NCBI GenBank assembly: GCA_002633005.1
Contig: NMRA01000009.1
Coordinates: 30,923-94,922 of the forward strand
Source of the DNA: Phoronis australis
Taxonomy: Eukaryota; Phoronida; Phoronidae
DNA: 64,000 nt
Reading direction: 5' to 3'
This document shows positions 43,448 through 54,989 of the stretch, in pieces. Under the pieces are notes generated by a model. The model ran no database searches and had not been told where the DNA came from. It saw only the letters and a list, made by a program, of their open reading frames with translations. How positions within the stretch are numbered: position 1 is the first letter of the stretch; each line of letters opens with the position of its first letter. The position numbers and the translations under genes are program-made.

Positions 43448-46136
43448 GAGTATAAGATTGTCTCGAGAATTAACCAACTGCAAAACCAAAAATCACTTTT
43501 AATCTGTGAAAGGAACAAGATCCGTGTGCAAGTTTCCAGTTTAATTTTCATTTTGAAAGTGAATGTTAAAAGTTGGAATATTATTTATTCTAAGTTTGAA
43601 AATTCAATACGAAATAGAAAAATGAAATTTTCATAAATATTTCATGGTTCAATTAAAATTAAATCATGAAAATTAATCAAATGACCGATGTTTCAATGTT
43701 TCATTTCCCAACCTGAATTGAAACTAGAAATCCTGAAGCTTTAGTTAATACTTATCTCCATTTCACGACAACTAGATCCCAGCACTAAATGCGTAAAAAA
43801 TTATTGACGAAACTGGCCATAGTTATAATGGGGAGCAACAGATCGACAGTCTATGCAAATGCGGGCCCTGAGATGGGTAAAAACGTTATTTAGCAGAATA
43901 AACTCAATAACCCATGAACCCGAATGATGTATAACCTTTTAACCTCTCAAAATATTCTTAGAATCACAGCGTTTTAAAGGTTGTAAGGCTGTTTAGACGC
44001 AAGATCGCAAAACTAGTGACGAATATTAATTTTAGAATGAACATTGATTTTTTTTAAGTTGATTCAACATTTGAGGTTTCAATATTCAATTTTAAAATGA
44101 AAATTGAAATGGACAGTTGCACACGAATCGGATCAGATCGTAATGCGGGTTAACCGTTTTAACAACTGACAATAACTCAAAATGCACGACGGCTGTGTGT
44201 GCCTTTAGGCTACTTTTTGTATTGTGTTGCTATGTGATGGCCCACATGTCACCTTTAATATTCTGGTTTACATGTTTACGTAGGCTTATCTACGTAAGTC
44301 GCTTCACTCTGAGATGATAAGCTATGCGTACAGTCTTGTAAGAAATATACTCACTTAGTGAATTTCGGTCGCTGAAATTCGCCAGAAAACCTCTATCATC
44401 TACTCCATAAAATCTCTATCATCTTCATCTTACTCCAAACATGGGAAATAACCCTTTAAAAAATTGTGTTTTCGTACATGTTGACGTCAGAGAGTAATGA
44501 AATTCAGGCAGTTGAATATCATTTGCCCGCCCCCGTTCGGTAGCCACTAGAAACTCACGTAGTGGCCTATTCCAACAAAACATTTTGAAACAGCCCCTTA
44601 GGGGCCCCACAACAACACCTTTTCAAGGTACGGTATCCTTCAAAGGGTGATCATAATAATGTGAAACTTTCCCAAACCGGACCCTAAAAAGTGAATTATC
44701 TTGACCTGCGGCCTCAGTTGAGCTCGACTTGGAAATGGATGACGAAATAAAACCGAATCTCTGACATGTCTTCCTACCCCTTGGCGGCGGCCCTCTAGAC
44801 GTGACCAAAACGATTACCCGCAAACAACGTTCCGGCCGCAGAGAACTGTTTGGCATCAACTTGTGACAACCGGCATCAGACAATGGATACAGCAGCCCAA
44901 TAGCAATCTTTGCCAATAGTGGAAATTGCTGTTTGAGAGAACAGTGAGATCGATTTAACCGAATTTCAGTTTGTGTCAAAATTCGGTGAAACAAGAACTG
45001 TTCAAAATAAGGACGTGGTAAAGTGAATCCTTGTTCATTCCACGGTCACGTGATAACCCGTTACAATTTTGTAGCATATCAAAAACAACAACGAAGAAAC
45101 CCTGGTTTACTACCGTTAGAACGTTGAGCTAGGCATGGAAATTCGCAGATATCCTCAAACAATTACGTCTGTCAGTCTAATATCCAATGCTGATGTTTCA
45201 CGATAACTCCACGTTTCATGAACCGGGTTTTTGTAATAACGATCTTCACAAAATGAGCTATTGTTAGGATGACTTATACCAAGACAGTTATATTGTCATT
45301 ATTATGCAACTACCAAGACTGCTCACCTAACAGTGCTGTTCCAGCTTGCAGGTTCCCACTTTACGGTCCATGTCTTTGCGTGGGTTTTATTTCTCACATT
45401 CGTGGTTGTTTGTGCTGGACGTACTTCTTAATACTTTGATACCTTTATTCCGGAACATTTGGACTTAAGATGACAGCAGTACATCTTGCGTAATTGCCCC
45501 GAAAAGATTACTAGTTTAGCCATTGTTTTCTTGCCACCAATCCATCGCCACTTCAGTAACTGATCAACCTCAGACAATAGGACTTTAGATCAGAGCCCCT
45601 GATAAACGAACCTCTTGACGACAGCAGGAATTACACAAAACTGTTGACGAAGTAGAGGTGGCGGGAATCGGGCAGTCTTTGTAATGAAAAAAAGATATTA
45701 TTTTACGAATTTACCCTCTCCCAGATCAAGACTATAATTTGATTAACGGGCACCAAGTTGAGCAACCCATATTTGTAAGAAAATAAAACACAACTGAACT
45801 TGACATTATACACACCTCAGCTCTGGCCAAACCTTATAACTTCACTATCCCATCCAAAATAAGCACAAACACGAGTCTGTCAAGTCATCAAACGTTTATG
45901 TCTCTTAAATACTACTAGTTCATTCTCATTTGTAATATACAACAAAAAAATCCCAGTGGGAGTGTAGGTTTGAATGACTGGATTCCCTTTTGTTCACCTG
46001 TGAACATGAGCCAATAATTTTGTTCTTGAGTCAATAAACATGTTGTTATTTAAGTTCCAGCACATTTTTGGAACATTCTGTATGTTATCATAAGATATAT
46101 TTCATTAAACAAACAACAGTTCTTTGCCTTTGTAAG
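43448..46136. other. Region between the PPA and TCF genes; nothing firm
   Basis: Contains the weak PPA first-exon candidate (44623-44994). Any PPA promoter should lie to the right of it, but I cannot point to a promoter element. The TCF 3' end probably lies near 46137, where tttatt (minus aataaa) occurs; many other such hexamers exist. Confidence 0.35.
44623..44994 (-). CDS. Possible upstream (first) exon of the PPA gene
   Basis: A 123-codon minus-strand open frame in the most GC-rich stretch of the area. It contains SKSSSTEAAGQDNSLFRVRF, faintly like the 'EERG...S..YRV.F' that opens pyrophosphatases, preceded by an Arg/Ser-rich stretch that could be a mitochondrial presequence. A possible donor CAG|gtcaag occurs inside. 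I could not place the 'YRVFF' exon that must come between, so this is a weak candidate. Confidence 0.2.
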   Translation of the reverse strand: MFHRILTQTEIRLNRSHCSLKQQFPLLAKIAIGLLYPLSDAGCHKLMPNSSLRPERCLRVIVLVTSRGPPPRGRKTCQRFGFISSSISKSSSTEAAGQDNSLFRVRFGKVSHYYDHPLKDTVP

Positions 46137-47965
46137 TTTATTTTTTAATAGTGAGAATCAAGAAGAGATTCAACATGAATTTTGTGCCCGAGCGACAAGT
46201 GCCTGTTGTGCGCCCCAGAGACAAGTGCCTGTTGCAAAATTGTTCACAACAAAATTGTGCCATTGTCGCAAAATGCACTAAAGTATGAAAAACACAACAG
46301 CTAAGATGAAATGTTTCTATTCAGAAAAACACGATGATTACACATGGAACTGAGTTTTATAAAAGTTGGTTGCAAACAATTGTCAATTTCATTTGATGCA
46401 AGCAACAAAACTACATAAAATATACAGAATACTTCTGGACAGGCACTTGCCAATCATCCATTAACTATTACCTTTGGACAAAGACACAAAATATAAAATG
46501 TATTTATGACACTAACAATTCAAAAACAACTCTGAATCAAAAGATGCATGAAGTAAATCCATGTTTTAAACTTGTATAAAAAGTGACCTCAAAGTTTGGT
46601 GTTTTCCATATTCTAATGCTTTAACACAAATTAGATTTTGTTAAAAACTTAAACCATCATTTCTTAACATTCATTGTTGGGCTACCAATGTCCATGTGAT
46701 TACACATTTATGACACAAATGAGATTTAAAGTTTGGACATGATAGAAAATGCTATGTTCAAAAGCTAAAATTTGCATACTTTATTTACAAATATAGACTA
46801 TATATGTAACTCTGTTTCGTTCATAAAACTGTACATCATTTAAAATGCTTACATACCTATCAAAACTATACAAAAGGTAGACAGACATCATGAACAAGTT
46901 AATCCCAGTTTGCTAAGCAGATAGCCATAAGGAGATATCCCAGTTTGTAAGATTGCCGTGGAAAAACACCTCCGATAGAAATGCAACCACACCTCTGATA
47001 GAAATGTAACCATACCTCAGATAGAAATGTAACCATACCTCACCAAACAAAGCTACAATTCCTTATTTTGGCATTACAAAAGATATCATAATTGAATGCA
47101 AATTGGGGAAAAACAATATTTTTCAGCATCAAAACATCCAAATAAGCACCTCCAATTTTCCAGCATATACCTATGTACAAAGGTGCGATATACAACACTG
47201 GTTATCACATCCTCACCACTCAACAGTTCTGGCAGGCACTTGAAAGGTTTAACTTGTTACTTAGTATTTTGCAATATTGTACCTCTATCACAAGACAAAT
47301 TTCAGTGGTTATAAGCCCATCAACTGAAAGAGGTGTGCACACATGTTTATGACAATTCCTGTGAAATCACAAGATTTATTACTAACTTGCTAGGTTTGTG
47401 AATTAATTGTACTTCAATCGAAAACACTTCACACAATATGACAGAAGAAACATAAAGCAGAGATTTGGCAAACCAGACGATTAATAATATTTAAACCCTT
47501 TTGTATTACTAGAGAGAATGAGGATGATCATGTTTGACACTATAGTAGCCCACAACAACAGACTCGGCATACAAGACCGATGACATTCAACACTGCTATT
47601 ACAATATTACAATTACCTATACATATTAAAACATTGCTAACAACTAAAAGAAGTATAAATTATTTGACTTGATTAAAACAAAATATAAATTATAACTTAT
47701 CTCTCACAATCTGTACTACAGAGACTACTGCTACAGGTCAGACCACTGCCATCATTGTACAAAACCAGTTGAGAAATTCCCACATATTTGACCAGATAAT
47801 AAAGTAAACAACACAATGCATTTTTGCTTCTCACAGCACGCCACCACAGATGTTGCCCCTGTTACCGACACGGAAATCGCCATGCAAAGGACACGTCACT
47901 CAGGTAGTCACTGCTATAATACATCTTCTCCATCTCCACACCCATGACACAATGACACGTCACTT
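46137..47965 (-). other. Probable 3' UTR of the TCF gene
   Basis: No coding exon seen for 1.8 kb after the stop; AT-rich. A minus-strand AATAAA occurs at 46142-46137. Around 46980-47040 a 22-23-bp unit (gatagaaatgtaaccatacc tca) is repeated three times. Inference from position only. Confidence 0.45.
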
Positions 47966-48233
47966 CTATGTAGTCACTGATATTGTATTACTGTCCCTAC
48001 TTGTTGACGGCAAGTTAAGTGTAACAGGTGATGGGAGTGATGTGGCTAGTTCCTGATTACTGTCCTCGTGCTCTCCCCGATGGTCAACAGAGTCGCCACT
48101 CCCTGAATGTAGACCCCCCTCTGAGTCACTCGGCTCCCATTTCATCGACGGCTCCATGGGATCATCATCACTCAAGTCATCTTCATCCTCGTCTCCATCA
48201 CCACCTAAAAATCGGATGCATCTTTTCTTGCGC
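47966..48233 (-). CDS. TCF7L2: TCF terminal exon: end of C-clamp and acidic tail
   Basis: After a split Arg codon: RKKRCIRFLGGDGDEDEDDL, SDDDPMEPSMKWEPSDSEGG, LHSGSGDSVDHRGEHEDSNQ, ELATSLPSPVTLNLPSTSRD, SNTISVTT, stop. RRKKRCIRF completes the C-clamp (usual form RRKKKC.RY). The acidic, Ser-rich tail resembles no domain I know. Acceptor tttttctag. The 3' UTR follows to the left. Confidence 0.9.
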
Positions 48234-48562
48234 CTAGAAAAAAAGTTTGCTGAGAGTTAACAAGGCATTTAGGGAATGCGATAATGAACAAATTTTCTTG
48301 TTTCTCAACCTTAGTAAACGCACTTATCTTGACAGAAATGATTTGTCAGCTGAAATAGTTTACATAAGCTTATACAATAAAACAGGTGTACATTAGCTGT
48401 ATCATCCATCACTCTGGCACACAATGATGAGGGTCCAGTATAATAAACCTAGGTGAGGGACCTCGCGTCAGATGAACAAATAGACTGAAGTCATTATTAA
48501 ATACACTTAAATGCTTTATACTGGTGTTTAAACTGGGTCATTTGTTAATTTGACGCATTCAT

Positions 48563-48647
48563 CATGTCTGTGTATCATGACTTCACAATCATCATGTCTG
48601 TGTATCATGACTTCACATTCATCATGTCTGTGTATCATGACTTCACA
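48563..48647. repeat. 30-bp tandem repeat (3 copies)
   Basis: Unit atcatgtctgtgtatcatga cttcacaatc. Confidence 0.9.
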
Positions 48648-48649
48648 AA

Positions 48650-49626
48650 AAGGAATGCAAAGACAATGATTCAATTCATTTTTCACCTACTGAAGTGTGT
48701 TTCACTAAAATGTTGGAACTTTATGACTAGTTTTCAACATAAAAAAAGATTTAAAACCAGCTGCATGTTTCAGTTAGTCTAAAAAACGCCGTAAGGTTAA
48801 GACATATTAGGGAAACGGGCCTCAGTTGAAGCCTAAGATAGCACTATGTATTCACATACAATGTGGCAATATGCGGATAGTGGAATAATTAATGATTTGG
48901 GCACAGACGATTTATTTCGACTAAAATCTAAAATCAAGTGACATTCATACAAGCATGCTGGACAAATGAGGGAGAACAGTTTTTCAAAATTATGTTTTAA
49001 TGCAGAGAAAAAAATGCAAGATGATGGTCAATCAGTTACATAGTTATGTGGTGAAATTGATACAAATATGAAAGCAGGCTCTTCCCACATTGTATATGGC
49101 TACAAATGTAATCAACTGACCATTAATACGCTCATTACAACAGTTTTGGGAAGAGAGTGGCCTAAAATATAGAAATACTTATACTGAGCACTACTACGTC
49201 AAGTCAAAAACTGAAAATAAGACAAAATAAGAATGAATTGATTTATTACGCCAAAAGTAACAGCAATGAAGTCCATTCTGAACACCGGTTACAGAAGGCA
49301 AGGATGGCTCACTTTTTGTGACCATTGGAAAATTAAATGAAAACATTTGACACTCACCATTTCGTAAAATGCAATGTCCTAAGGTGATAGTCATATTACC
49401 AGCGCTTAATATTCTTAATATACCTTTAAAAATCAATTTCATTTTAAGGAATATGCACAAATCTTCAGAATGCTCCTTTTAACATTTTAAGAACCATAGC
49501 AACAAGACAAGAACATGCGCTAGAGAAAACCGTGACTACCAACAGGAAGGAAATAATAGTAGGCTAGTCATGCCTCATGCCAACAACCAGCACATGCTAC
49601 ATTGACATGCACGTGCTCTGCAGTAC
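48650..49626. other. TCF intron; nothing recognised
   Basis: AT-rich DNA with one 88-codon minus frame (49194-49460) that matches nothing and has no phase-matched splice borders. Confidence 0.5.
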
Positions 49627-49697
49627 CTGATTGGCTGGCATTGGTTGAATCTAAGACGGGCGAGGAACGCTCATCAGACTCATGCAGTAAATGAGAT
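49627..49697 (-). CDS. TCF7L2: TCF cassette exon that would shift the frame
   Basis: 71-bp candidate between cctttcag and CAG|gtactg. In phase from the C-clamp exon it reads SHLLHESDERSSPVLDSTNA SQS. Being 71 bp, inclusion shifts the next exon to ARKDASDF and a stop, losing RKKRCIRF and the acidic tail. Using no donor gives a stop about 19 codons later instead. Skipping it restores the conserved KPCRRKKRCIRF. Supported by splice borders and an open frame only. Confidence 0.5.
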
Positions 49698-49910
49698 CTG
49701 AAAGGAGATAAGGCCATTGCAGAAAAGTTTTAAAAACACCACATGGCAAAGTGCGCATTGCTTTTATTTTTCGAACTCCAACACCAACAAGGTTGTGTGC
49801 GAGAATAACGACAGAATGTAAATGTGACGGCTAGAGAATTGAACATGACTTTTCTGCATGGACACTTTTCTGCATTAGCCCTATGGAGCTAACATGCAGA
49901 TTCAACATAC

Positions 49911-49983
49911 CTGCATGGTTTACACCACTGACTTTGTTGGTCGAGACCAAAACGTGCCCGACATTTTTTAGGATTCTGACAAT
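49911..49983 (-). CDS. TCF7L2: TCF exon: C-clamp
   Basis: [20 protein letters not shown] then KPC, preceded by a split Asp codon. Acceptor ctttctttgcag, donor CAG|gtatgt. The four Cys and the [17 protein letters not shown] sequence define the C-clamp, a second DNA-binding module that reads GC-rich helper sites in TCF E-isoforms. The last part (RKKRCIRF) is in the exon at 48233. Confidence 0.97.
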
Positions 49984-50254
49984 CTGCAAAGAAAGAGAAA
50001 CTATTCACTACAGGCTAAAATAAAGAGTCCAACTGAAGCCCACAAGAGATCAAACATGACAAGAGTCAGAAATTGTCGTAATCATGTTTCGGTGGGAACA
50101 GGAAGTGGGTCGTATGACTAGACAGTTAATAGCAGAACAAGCCCATGCAACCAACAACAGACAATTCTGTAATACGAAGTGAAGTGAAGCCAACACATGC
50201 CCAGCATGCACGATCCAGCATCTGTTCACAACAACAACATAGAAGTTGATTTAC

Positions 50255-50305
50255 CTTGCGAGCTGCACTCTTCTGGACTCACAAGTCTGGCTCCATACAC
50301 ACCAT
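50255..50305 (-). CDS. TCF7L2: TCF 51-bp symmetric exon between HMG box and C-clamp
   Basis: AT + 16 codons + G: GVYGARLVSPEECSSQ. Acceptor ctaacattcag, donor CAAG|gtaaat. It keeps the frame whether included or skipped, because the exon before it leaves G and the exon after it also begins AT. Vertebrate TCF genes have small alternative exons at the same place, so alternative use is likely. Confidence 0.7.
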
Positions 50306-50691
50306 CTGAATGTTAGAAACATGTTAAGAAACATTAGCACTCTTTTGGTAGGTATGACTGACTTGATGAACAGATGCTGGAATAAAAATGAATATCGATT
50401 GAAGACTACGAGTACTTTAACTAGGAAGCATATTTTACAAGTAAGCAGCAACAGTACCATAAGTGTCGGATTTAGACACCAGTCACTGATCTAGACTTAA
50501 AAATACAACATGGTTGCAAAAGTGAGTTCTGTAAATGAGTTCCCGTCATATGAGTGAATGACAATTGACCACTATAACAATGAGCAGCCTTGTTGCATTT
50601 GAAAACTTTTGTAAAAAGCACTTCACAAGACTTTTCACAGTGTACTTTTATTCTTATTTAGTAACTCTGAAAACAAATGTGTAGAAAAATC

Positions 50692-52419
50692 TAAGGGCTG
50701 TTCCAGTAAAAAACGTATGGGAGGGGGAAGGCACTTTCATTTTTTACCCACCCCCCATATTTTTCTTTTATATTTCCAACTCATAATTTTTAATTAGGTT
50801 GAAATATAAAACGCAACCACCCATAATAGTTTCAAATTATGCGTGAATTATACATGGTATGTAAATTTTACGTTTTATTCTCTAAGATATTTTTGGTCTT
50901 TAGTGTTTCTTTAGCCAACAACGGTTCAGCAAACACATCAGTTCCCTCCCAGGCAAGGAATAAAAATTCACACATGCTTTCCAGTCAATAACAATTAATG
51001 AACAATAACGTTGATATGTGCCCTTCATATGCATTGCAAATGGCAGATACCAGAGAAGATCATTACTACAAAAGGGACCAACGCTTGTAAACACATTGGC
51101 TCAAACACACACATCATGATCTGGTAAGTACTAAGATAATCAACAGACAAAAACTAGCTGTCTTGTCGTGTCGAAAACTAGAGGTCAAGAGGGCGGTGGA
51201 ATCAAAATGAAAATCAGCTGCTGTCAGCGCATCCATCACTACCATACATCTTTGGGTCAAAGGTCATCTAGTTGTGACTACCGGTTTTTGAGATAATCAA
51301 CCTGTCTTGTCAAAAACTAAAATGGCCAACAGGAGGTGCCAAATGTCATCATGATCCATTAAGCAGTTTCAAGATAATTGACGGACAAAGAATGACTTGA
51401 GCAGTCCAAAACTAACAGGGGGCGCTACAGTAGTTGTGTCCATACAAAAATCCACTGGTGCCTGCACATTCTCGCCGTATACCTCTGAATTGAATTTCAT
51501 TGTGATCCGTCAAGCAGTTTTTGAGATAATCGACGCACAAAGAATAGCTTGTCGAAAACTGAAACGGGACACACTGGGTAACATGGTAGCCAAATCCGTC
51601 AGAAAATCAACTGGTGCTGGTGCATTCCCGCCAAGTACCTCTACACCAAATTTCATCATGATCCGCCGAGCGCTACTTGACATATATGGACAAAAAACAA
51701 TAACAACAAACGGGCCGGCTGACTGACAGATAGACGAACGAGATGCTGACTATATGCAAAAACAAGTTTTTGTGGGGACAGAAAAATTCCATGTGATAAC
51801 GCAACTCATTCCAGTTACAAGAAACATGCTTTTCAAAGCCACCAGGTTTCTTTGTCTGTAATTTCAATAAGATTTTTTCAATTTCATGAATCTACGAATC
51901 TCAAAATGTCTCCACGAATGCTTTTAGGTTGCTATGCCAAGTGAATATTGGAGCTTGTCTATCTGACTCCTCATACTTTTTCTTAGATGTGTTAACACCA
52001 GTTTAGTGTTAAAGTAATTTTCATTCTAATATGGCTGTACAAAATGTGCCTAAAATCAAGTTGCCCATTTCTTAAGTAATGGCATAGTGTACATATTGCA
52101 CTGTACACTAGCAACACGGACTTGTCTTGTTTTTGGATGTTTTTATGGGAATCTGTCAAATGAAATTTTGGCGAGTTTTTGAAGTTTTTCAGAGGGTATT
52201 GAGGACGGTATTTGGCTGACAATATCCACCTGTCAACATTTAGGGGACACGACCCACTTTTAATGATATACTTCTTTCATGAAGGATCACCCATAATTTA
52301 AACTTTCTTCTAATGACCACCACCCATAATTTGAATATATTTCAGAAGACAAACCACCCATTAACTTTTATTTCAACTGCCGTCCCCCCTCCCATACGAA
52401 TTTTGCTGGAACAGCCTTA
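50692..52419. mobile_element. 1.73-kb element with ~35-bp terminal inverted repeats
   Basis: The left end taagggctgttccagtaaaa and its continuation acgtatgggaggggg mirror the right end (ccccctcccatacg, then tgctggaacagcctta) with a few mismatches. No transposase. Inside at about 51140-51740 is a different repeat related to the 'gccactagg' family ('aacagggggcgctaca', 'aatttcatcatgatccg', 'gagataatcgacg'), so it is a nest. It lies in the TCF intron between the 51-bp exon and the HMG exon. Confidence 0.75.
51140..51740. repeat. Interspersed repeat nested in the 1.73-kb element
   Basis: Three loosely repeated blocks of 'aaactgaaac..gccaacaggaggtgcc' then 'tcatcatgatccattaagca' then 'ttgagataatcgacggacaa'. 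Non-coding despite a 109-codon open frame. Confidence 0.6.
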
Positions 52420-52554
52420 AGTTACCATTTGATTAAAAAGACAATTACAGAACAGTTTTAAATGTTTCCTGTCAAAATCCGACACTGGCAGTACTGTGCC
52501 GTGTGACTGTGACACAAGCAGACACAGCAGCGTAGGTATAGAGCAGACGATCAC

Positions 52555-52717
52555 CTTTACTCTCTCCTAGACACTCCTTCTTTCTCTTCTTCTTCTTGGT
52601 GTGTATAGCGTAGTTGTCTCGTGCACTCCAGCCAGGGTATAGCTGCAGGTGTAGCTCCTTTTCTTTCCGTGCCATCTCATAGTACTTGGCCTGTTCTGAT
52701 CTGTCAAGGGCATGCCA
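52555..52717 (-). CDS. TCF7L2: TCF exon: second part of the HMG box and basic tail
   Basis: 54 codons plus [55 protein letters not shown]. Acceptor tgtgtttacag, donor AAAG|gtgatc. Third HMG helix and the basic tail (KKKKRKK), which is also the nuclear localisation signal in the family. The insertion AIHT between DNY and the Lys run is a small variation on the usual DNYGKKKKR. Confidence 0.98.
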
Positions 52718-52729
52718 CTGTAAACACAA

Positions 52730-53747
52730 CCAATAAGAATGAGTTATGCAACTAGATTAAACTTGTCAAAAGCAGTGTGATTGGTCGAAGGCTCGCTACT
52801 GAAACAGTGCCAATACTAGTGAGTGTTGCACCCAGATTAAACTTGTCAAAAACAGTGTGAATGGCCAAGGGTGCGACGCTGTAACAGAACCAATGATGAG
52901 TGTCGCAACCAAGTTCAAAACGGAGTTCAACTGGTCGAGGGCATGTAAGTTTAACAGCCAGTTATGAAGAGACTGACTGACCACAGATTTGATACTTAAG
53001 AAGCTTTTGCACAACTATAGCAGCCCTCCATGGGACAACTGCCAGTTCACAAAGTGACCTTTTTACTGCCAGAGATTTGTGGGACATCTCATCAGCAATG
53101 CATTGTGGGACGTTAACCTTGCAAGCAGAATGATATCAGAGAACGTACACCAACATTTTCCAGACAAAAGTCCAGTAAAAAAGAAAATAGATATTTTACA
53201 AGCCCCAAACCGTAAACACGACTGAGCTCGTTTTCACTACAGGTAACTTGCTTGGACACCTATGAAAGCATAGTTTCCCTGCACAATGACAGGCACTTAT
53301 ATACATTAGGTCACTTGATGTGATCAAAAAGATGGCGGATTGAACGGGATAAACTACTTGCAACATATTCCATGCCTCACTGAAAAAGATGATATTTACA
53401 GGCACACTCTGGTTACCGTGGTTCAACAGGGACTATTTATAGGACACTACCAAGAAGAACACAAACAGTACAACATTGTGAATGGTGTTTACATAATTAA
53501 TTAGGGCTAGGCAGAGTCATCAAAGTATGTCTGGGATAATTAGCAATTTGAACATTTTATAAAGCTAATACCAAATTTGAAACGGTACTATACAACCTCA
53601 CACACAAAGTCATGGTCTTATAGGCAAAATGCATGTTTGGAAACATCTAAAAATGAATGATCCTGAATGTAAGGGCACAGCCTTGTAAGGAAATAACATT
53701 TGTTCAGGTAAAAGGCAAGGCATTATTGTTTTGTGTTTCCTGATAAT
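52730..53747. other. TCF intron; mostly unremarkable
   Basis: A partly duplicated ~60-bp segment (gcaacc/gcacccagattaaacttg and tcaaa..cagtgtgaatggt) lies at 52750-52940. No exon seen. Confidence 0.5.
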
Positions 53748-53989
53748 CTGTCTTGACTACAATGACAAATACAATCCACAGTAATACACTATTGACTGTC
53801 TTGACTACAATGACAAATACAATCCACAGTAATACACTATTGACTGTACTGACTACAATGACAAATACAATCCACAGTAATACACTACTGACTGTCTTGA
53901 CTACAATGACAAATACAATCCACAGTAATACACTATTGACTGTCTTGACTACAATGACAAATACAATCCACAGTAATACACTACTGACT
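53748..53989. repeat. 48-bp minisatellite (5 copies)
   Basis: Unit ctgtcttgactacaatgaca followed by aatacaatccacagtaatacactattga. In-frame period, not coding. Confidence 0.95.
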
Positions 53990-54345
53990 GGCTAAAACAA
54001 TTCCAAAGCATTATTGACTTTATAACAAAATCAAACAACATACGTGAAGTTTAAAATGCCGATAATGGATTGTTTTAGTCAGAATTACGTTTCTTTAGAA
54101 AATTCAACATTCCAATGGTCGCCAGACAAAGAGCATGGTCACATATTGCAATAAAGGGACAAAATCCAATATAATGCTACATCCTTATAAACATATGTAC
54201 TATCAAGAGATTCTCCATTGCAAGCCAATTTATACAACAAAGCATAGTATCCTCAACTGCATGGGAAGCAATGTTGAAGAGTGTCTAAAGACAAGCATCA
54301 CATCATCTTTAACAACTTGTTTCTTTAAGTTGCAGATGTGAAAGT

Positions 54346-54460
54346 GTGAGCCAGATCAAATCTTTTAATATTTCACACTTCAATTTGTTTCTTATTAAAA
54401 GTAGCAGATGTAAAAATTTTAGCGAGATCAAATCTTTTAATATTTCACATTTTAATAAAA
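54346..54460. repeat. ~70-bp direct duplication
   Basis: Two copies of agatcaaatcttttaatatt tcaca with flanking gcagatgt(g/a)aaa. Confidence 0.7.
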
Positions 54461-54675
54461 GCCCTAAATTTAATAAAACAATCTCATTTTCACACTGTCA
54501 TTTTTTATTTGTACCAGACATGTGCAATTCGTCTAAGAACTAATAAAATCAAGTAATCCGTCATGTTTCTGCCAGTCAAGTGATCGAGTAAACTTGTTTC
54601 TATGACAACGATAGGCACATATTAAACATTATTTTGCAATCAACTTGGGCCCAAGTAACTAGAGCCCAAACTTAC

Positions 54676-54859
54676 CCGCCTTCCTAAGATTTGATTGATT
54701 GCTGCCGATTCCTTTAATGTACACTCAGCCACTACCTTGGCCCTATTCTCTTTCATAAATAACATGAATGCATTGAGCGGCTTCTTTATATGAGGTTTTT
54801 TCTTCTCTGGAGGAGGCTCACTATTCTGACCCATTCCACTACGTTCATGTAATAATTGC
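54676..54859 (-). CDS. TCF7L2: TCF exon: first part of the HMG box
   Basis: One base plus 61 codons: [61 protein letters not shown]. Acceptor tatgttttcag, donor CGG|gtaagt. [27 protein letters not shown] is the first two helices of the TCF/LEF HMG box, nearly invariant in animals; NAFMLFMKE has the residues that wedge into the DNA minor groove. Confidence 0.98.
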
Positions 54860-54989
54860 CTGAAAACATACAACCAGATATATACCAGTTGACATCGCAA
54901 CTGCAGCGTGGAACATAACACCTGAGATTTACCATAGAGCGCCCCTGCCACAATGTCAGGAACGGGCTCCTTCCGCATAACTCCCTGGT

